Positions 40,979 through 43,984 of a stretch of DNA of 43,984 bases are shown here, piece after piece. Both the position numbers and the translations under genes were made by a program. The stretch is taken from NCBI GenBank assembly GCA_002413345.1, contig DHWU01000056.1, positions 60,934-104,917 of the forward strand, given 5' to 3'. The notes beneath the pieces are model-generated. The model worked only from the letters and a program-made list of their open reading frames with translations. It did no database searches and was not told the origin of the DNA. Positions within the stretch are counted from its first letter, which is position 1; each line of letters starts with the position of its first letter. Source of the DNA: Propionibacteriaceae bacterium UBA5174. GTDB lineage: Bacteria > Actinomycetota > Actinomycetes > Propionibacteriales > Propionibacteriaceae.

Positions 40979-41592
40979 GGTTGGAAGGTCACCGTCGCGG
41001 ACGAGATCTCATTGTTGTCGCTCAGCTTCTGGTTGATGGCCTTACCGGTCACCGAGATCTCGGTGCTGGTGACCGAATACGGACCGTGTTCCCGAATCGC
41101 TTCGATGAAGATCGTGTAGGTGCCGTTCGACACCTTCGTGCCGCTGGAGTTGGTGCCATCCCAAGCCAGCGTGTAACTACCCGGCGCCCGGGTGGCTCCA
41201 GAACTTGTGGTGTCGCCACTGGTGAGCGCATACCACTTGGCCAGCTCGGAAAGCCACCGATCCTGACCGTTCTGCAAGTGCCACACCGAGATGGTCTTCA
41301 CCAGAGCACCGGCGGAATCCTCCACCCAGACTGCAATGTAGGGATTGCGAACCATGCCGCCGCCACCGCCAGAGGAGGAATTCGCGGTGTAAGTGAAGCT
41401 GATCGCCACCTCGCCTGCGGCCACCGTGGCCGTCGAAGACGACTCACTGGTGCTCGAGGCCTGGGAAGAAGGCAGTACCGAAGAGTCGCTGCTACAGCCG
41501 ACCAAGCCTAGGACTGCTGCGGCCGATAGGCCCTGCAGCATTGCCCGTCGGGACACTTCAGAGAATCGAGATTCCGACAACGCTAACTCCAT
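40975..41592 (-). CDS. TAT-exported DUF2271 lipoprotein, probable flavinylated protein
   Basis: The 205-residue protein starts SEVSRRAMLQGLSAAAVLGL with a twin-arginine motif (R15, R16) and lipobox LVGC (Cys33). It should be exported folded and lipid-anchored. A Ser/Thr-rich linker precedes the DUF2271 domain (VAISFTYTANSSS, YIAVWVEDSAG, GSYTLAWDGTNSSGTKVSNG, YTIFIEAIREHGPY). Within it, residues 127-134 read DTTSSGAT, resembling the D-x2-SGAT site flavinylated by ApbE in other families. DUF2271, PepSY and ApbE genes are known to cluster. It is probably an extracytoplasmic flavoprotein electron carrier; this is inference. Confidence 0.78.
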   Translation of the reverse strand: MELALSESRFSEVSRRAMLQGLSAAAVLGLVGCSSDSSVLPSSQASSTSESSSTATVAAGEVAISFTYTANSSSGGGGGMVRNPYIAVWVEDSAGALVKTISVWHLQNGQDRWLSELAKWYALTSGDTTSSGATRAPGSYTLAWDGTNSSGTKVSNGTYTIFIEAIREHGPYSVTSTEISVTGKAINQKLSDNNEISSATVTFQP

Positions 41593-41682
41593 CTCACGGG
41601 TTCAATGCCGGTAGTCAATCGGACCCACCTGTGGGAATGCTGTGCACCGCCCAAGGCGTGGATGTGCGTCCGCCCATTTCGG

Positions 41683-41730
41683 GGGTCCCACTTCAGGGCC
41701 CGCTTCGGGGCCCACTTCGGGGACAGTTCC
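41683..41730. repeat. 12-bp tandem repeats, unit GGGCCC(R)CTTCG
   Basis: Four adjoining units (41683-41695, 41696-41707, 41708-41719, 41720-41730) follow the pattern GGGCCCRCTTCG, with the first and last diverged. They lie in the 214-base gap between the divergent DUF2271 and purT genes. The last unit merges into GGGGACAGTTCC, a motif repeated downstream of purT. Confidence 0.6.
41719..41730 (+). repeat. GGGGACAGTTCC repeat, copy upstream of purT
   Basis: GGGGACAGTTCC is found 77 bases upstream of the purT start. It belongs to the same family as the four copies at 43036-43140, so purT is bracketed by this repeat. Confidence 0.7.
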
Positions 41731-41806
41731 ATTTTGGGTCTGGTCCGGTCCCGCCTTCAGCAGAGCTGCGTCGAATCACGGATAAAAAAGGGGGCAGGAT
41801 TGACCC

Positions 41807-43006
41807 ATGCAAGCAGGCACCATCGGCACTCCGCTGTCCTCCTCCGCCACCCGGGTCCTCCTACTCGGCTCTGGCGAACTTGGCAAGGAGGTGACTATCG
41901 AGCTGCAACGCCTCGGGGTAGAGGTCGTCGCCGTAGATCGTTACCCGGACGCCCCGGCCATGCAGGTGGCACATCGGGCCCACGTGATCGATATGACCGA
42001 TCCGGACGCCCTGCGCACAGTGTTGCGCGCTGAAGCACCACAGGTCGTGATTCCTGAGGTGGAAGCGATTGCCACCGAGGTGTTGGCCGAATTCGAGGCC
42101 AACGGCACCCAGGTGGTACCCACCGCTAGAGCCACCCGGCTGACCATGGATCGCGAGGGTATTCGCCGCCTGGCCGCTGAAGAACTAGGCCTGCCCACCT
42201 CGAACTACCGCTTCGCCGACTCGCTAGCCGAACTGCGTGCCGGGGTGGCTGAGGTTGGACTGCCGTGTGTGGTGAAGCCGGTGATGTCGTCGTCTGGAAA
42301 AGGCCAATCAGTCATTCGGACCGAGGCCGACATCGAGTCGGCCTGGGACTACGCCCGCTCCGGCGGACGGGTGGATCGCGCCAGAGTGATCGTGGAGGCA
42401 TTTGTGCCCTTCGATTCTGAGATCACCTTGCTCACCGTGCGCGGCAGCAACGGCACGGTCTTCTGTGAGCCGATCGGGCACATTCAAGTTGACGGTGACT
42501 ATCGCGAATCCTGGCAGCCCGCGACCTTGCCCGACGGAGTATTGGAGCAGGCTCAGCAGGTGGCCCGCACCATCACTGACGCGTTGGGCGGGTGGGGGTT
42601 GTTCGGCGTAGAGCTATTTGTGGTCGGTGAGCAGATTGTGTTCTCCGAGGTATCCCCCCGCCCCCACGACACCGGCATAGTGACGCTGGTATCCCAAGAC
42701 TTGTCCGAGTTTGCTCTGCACGTCCGAGCAATCCTCGGCCTTCCAGTGCCTCAGCCTTTGCGGCTGGGTGGCGACGGTTCGGCCGCGGCGTCGGTAGCGG
42801 TGCTGGCGCAGGGCGCTGGCGTCCCGGTCTTTTCCGGAGTCGGGCAGGCACTCGGCGTCCCAACCGCCCAGCTTCGGTTGTTCGGCAAGCCCCAGGTAGC
42901 CGGCCACCGCCGAGTGGCAGTAGCCCTGGCCCGGGGCAATGACGTCGAACAGGCCCGCCAGCGGGCCCGCGCGGTGGCCGCTGCGCTCACCATCCAGTTG
43001 CTCTAA
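41807..43006 (+). CDS. purT: Formate-dependent phosphoribosylglycinamide formyltransferase 2
   Basis: The 399-residue ATP-grasp enzyme shows VLLLGSGELGKEVTIELQRL, VDRYPDAPAMQVAHRAHVI, VIPEVEAI, CVVKPVMSSSGKGQSVI, ITLLTVRG, GLFGVELFV and FSEVSPRPHDTGIVTL. The length is normal for PurT. It forms formyl-GAR from GAR, formate and ATP in purine synthesis. The ATG at 41807 has only a weak purine-rich site (GGGGGCAGGA) upstream. It stands alone, flanked on both sides by GGGGAC(R)GTTCC repeats and convergent with argG. Confidence 0.93.
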   Translation: MQAGTIGTPLSSSATRVLLLGSGELGKEVTIELQRLGVEVVAVDRYPDAPAMQVAHRAHVIDMTDPDALRTVLRAEAPQVVIPEVEAIATEVLAEFEANGTQVVPTARATRLTMDREGIRRLAAEELGLPTSNYRFADSLAELRAGVAEVGLPCVVKPVMSSSGKGQSVIRTEADIESAWDYARSGGRVDRARVIVEAFVPFDSEITLLTVRGSNGTVFCEPIGHIQVDGDYRESWQPATLPDGVLEQAQQVARTITDALGGWGLFGVELFVVGEQIVFSEVSPRPHDTGIVTLVSQDLSEFALHVRAILGLPVPQPLRLGGDGSAAASVAVLAQGAGVPVFSGVGQALGVPTAQLRLFGKPQVAGHRRVAVALARGNDVEQARQRARAVAAALTIQLL

Positions 43007-43035
43007 CCCAAAGCCCAAACCTAGGCGGCCAGACC

Positions 43036-43140
43036 GGGGACGGTTCCTATCCAGCAGCTCCTAAAGGGGACAGTTCAAGGCACCACGATTGACGCAAGGA
43101 ACCGTCCCCTTTACGAGCAGCGCAAAAAGGAACCGTCCCC
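43036..43140. repeat. Four GGGGAC(R)GTTCC repeats, two in each orientation
   Basis: The purT/argG gap holds GGGGACGGTTCC at 43036-43047 (+), GGGGACAGTTC at 43066-43076 (+), and GGAACCGTCCCC at 43098-43109 and 43129-43140 (the same motif reversed). Opposite copies match over 12-13 bases and could form long stems between the convergent purT and argG stops. The arrangement resembles REP-like intergenic palindromes and may also serve as a two-way terminator. Confidence 0.75.
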
Positions 43141-43145
43141 GGGGG

Positions 43146-43984
43146 TCAGTCGGTCCCGGACTCCATACCGGAGCGGTTCTGGGCCGCTTCGATCTCAACT
43201 TCAGTGGCATTGCCAGCAGTAATTTCGGGCGCCTGGCCTGCTTCCAGGACTCCCACCAGGCTCGACACCTCACCGCCAACCAGGCCAAGTTGGGCGTACT
43301 GCTCCAACCGCGCGCGGGAATCGGCAATATCGAGATTGCGCATGGTCAGCTGACCGATCCGGTCGGTCGGGCCGAAAGCGGCATCCCCTACTCTCTCCAT
43401 GCTCAGCTTCTCCGGATGATAGGAAAAAGCCGGGCCCTCGGTGTTCAGGATCGTGTAGTCATCACCGCGACGCAGCTTTAGCGTCACCTCGCCGCTGATC
43501 GCCGAGCCCACCCAGCGCTGCAGCGATTCGCGAATCATCAGTGCTTGTGGATCCAACCAACGGCCTTCATACATCAGACGACCGAGCTTGCGGCCTTCGA
43601 GCTGGTAGGACGCGAAAGTGTCCTCGTTGTGAATCGCAGTCACCAGCCGTTCGTAGCAAATGTGCAGCAGGGCCATCCCTGGTGCCTCATAAATGCCACG
43701 GCTCTTGGCCTCAATGATCCGGTTTTCGATCTGGTCACTCATCCCCAAACCGTGCCGACCACCGATGGCGTTGGCTGCCAACACGAGTTCGACTGCGTTG
43801 GCGAAAGTCTGGCCATTGATCGCTACTGGACGGCCCTGTTCGAACCGGACACTGACCTCTTCGGTGGCAATCTCCACGCTCGGATCCCAGAACCGCACGC
43901 CCATGATCGGCTCAACGAGTTCGATCCCAGCGTCCAGATTCTCCAGTTCCTTGGCCTCATGGGTGGCGCCCCAGATGTTGGCGT
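43146..43984 (-). CDS. argG: Argininosuccinate synthase, C-terminal part, runs off the window
   Basis: The 3' 279 codons are present; the start is beyond the right edge. The visible part begins NIWGATHEAKELENLDAG and contains PIMGVRFWDPSVEI, NAIGGRHGLGMSDQIENRII, EAKSRGIYEAPGMALLHICY, IHNEDTFASY, GRLMYEGRWLDPQALMIRES and DRIGQLTMRNLDIADSR. These match the longer (about 450-residue) E. coli-type ArgG rather than the 400-residue form more usual in arginine clusters. It makes argininosuccinate from citrulline, aspartate and ATP. The stop lies five bases from the last repeat copy. Confidence 0.94.
   Translation of the reverse strand, partial: ANIWGATHEAKELENLDAGIELVEPIMGVRFWDPSVEIATEEVSVRFEQGRPVAINGQTFANAVELVLAANAIGGRHGLGMSDQIENRIIEAKSRGIYEAPGMALLHICYERLVTAIHNEDTFASYQLEGRKLGRLMYEGRWLDPQALMIRESLQRWVGSAISGEVTLKLRRGDDYTILNTEGPAFSYHPEKLSMERVGDAAFGPTDRIGQLTMRNLDIADSRARLEQYAQLGLVGGEVSSLVGVLEAGQAPEITAGNATEVEIEAAQNRSGMESGTD

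Noticed and set aside
40310..41511. Plus-strand open frames antisense to the PepSY and DUF2271 genes
   Set aside because: They mirror well-supported minus-strand genes with signal, membrane and domain features, and carry no motifs of their own.
43036..43140. CRISPR array
   Set aside because: The repeats are only 11-13 bases, occur in both orientations, and have unequal spacing, unlike a CRISPR array. No cas genes are nearby.

Overview
The window is a dense, high-GC bacterial chromosome segment. It has about 40 genes on both strands, many overlapping by 1-16 bases and many starting with GTG or TTG. Gene content points to Actinomycetota: an actinobacterial-style DnaG start, a single-chain glycyl-tRNA synthetase, a glyS / znuACB-zur / recO / uppS neighbourhood, and C-terminal YQWLRNG-type modules on secreted proteases. 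Propionibacteriales is a plausible order, but I cannot confirm it from this sequence alone. There are no rRNA or tRNA genes, CRISPR arrays, prophage or recognisable transposases. No gene-free stretch exceeds 300 bases.

Layout. 1-8.7 kb: a partial NAD-dependent aldehyde dehydrogenase; an unusual membrane protein joining a degraded Mrr-type nuclease domain to an extracellular beta-propeller; a TDT/SLAC1-family exporter behind a CsoR/CstR-like operator; a lysophospholipid acyltransferase-like enzyme; a DUF389 membrane protein; an EchA6-like crotonase; a TPC-motif metal P-type ATPase; a small HTH protein with a Cys/His tail; and a NifX-like protein. 8.8-12.8 kb (minus strand): an iorA-iorB-paaK-ACT operon for oxidative decarboxylation of aryl-pyruvates and CoA-activation of aryl-acetates, with a perfect 15-bp dyad just upstream. 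12.8-19.1 kb: a GNAT acetyltransferase, then an isolated Flp pilin and two secreted subtilisin-like proteases. The second protease has about 485 residues of Ig-like repeats and linker inserted between its catalytic Asp and His.

19.1-23.7 kb: a LysR/MFS divergent pair and a two-gene ABC transporter. 23.7-27.8 kb (minus strand): dgt, dnaG and a small sigma factor, resembling the macromolecular-synthesis arrangement. 27.9-32.4 kb: two paralogous small membrane proteins, a tRNA-dihydrouridine synthase, an isoaspartyl methyltransferase-like protein and glyS. 32.5-35.6 kb: a complete zinc uptake and sensing operon, znuA-znuC-znuB-zur, with a Zur-box-like palindrome on top of the znuA start codon and a His-rich tail on ZnuB. 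35.7-39.5 kb: a hypothetical protein, recO, a SIMPL protein, an aldo/keto reductase and uppS. 39.5-41.6 kb: an extracytoplasmic flavinylation set (apbE, a PepSY-type membrane protein and a TAT-exported DUF2271 lipoprotein carrying an SGAT motif). 41.7-44 kb: purT bracketed by GGGGAC(R)GTTCC repeats, then the 3' part of argG.

The strongest leads are the split subtilase with its sister protease and pilin, the pseudo-nuclease/propeller fusion, the flavinylated-protein module, the repeat family around purT, and the Zur box over the znuA start. All family assignments come from reading motifs in the translations. No database search was run.
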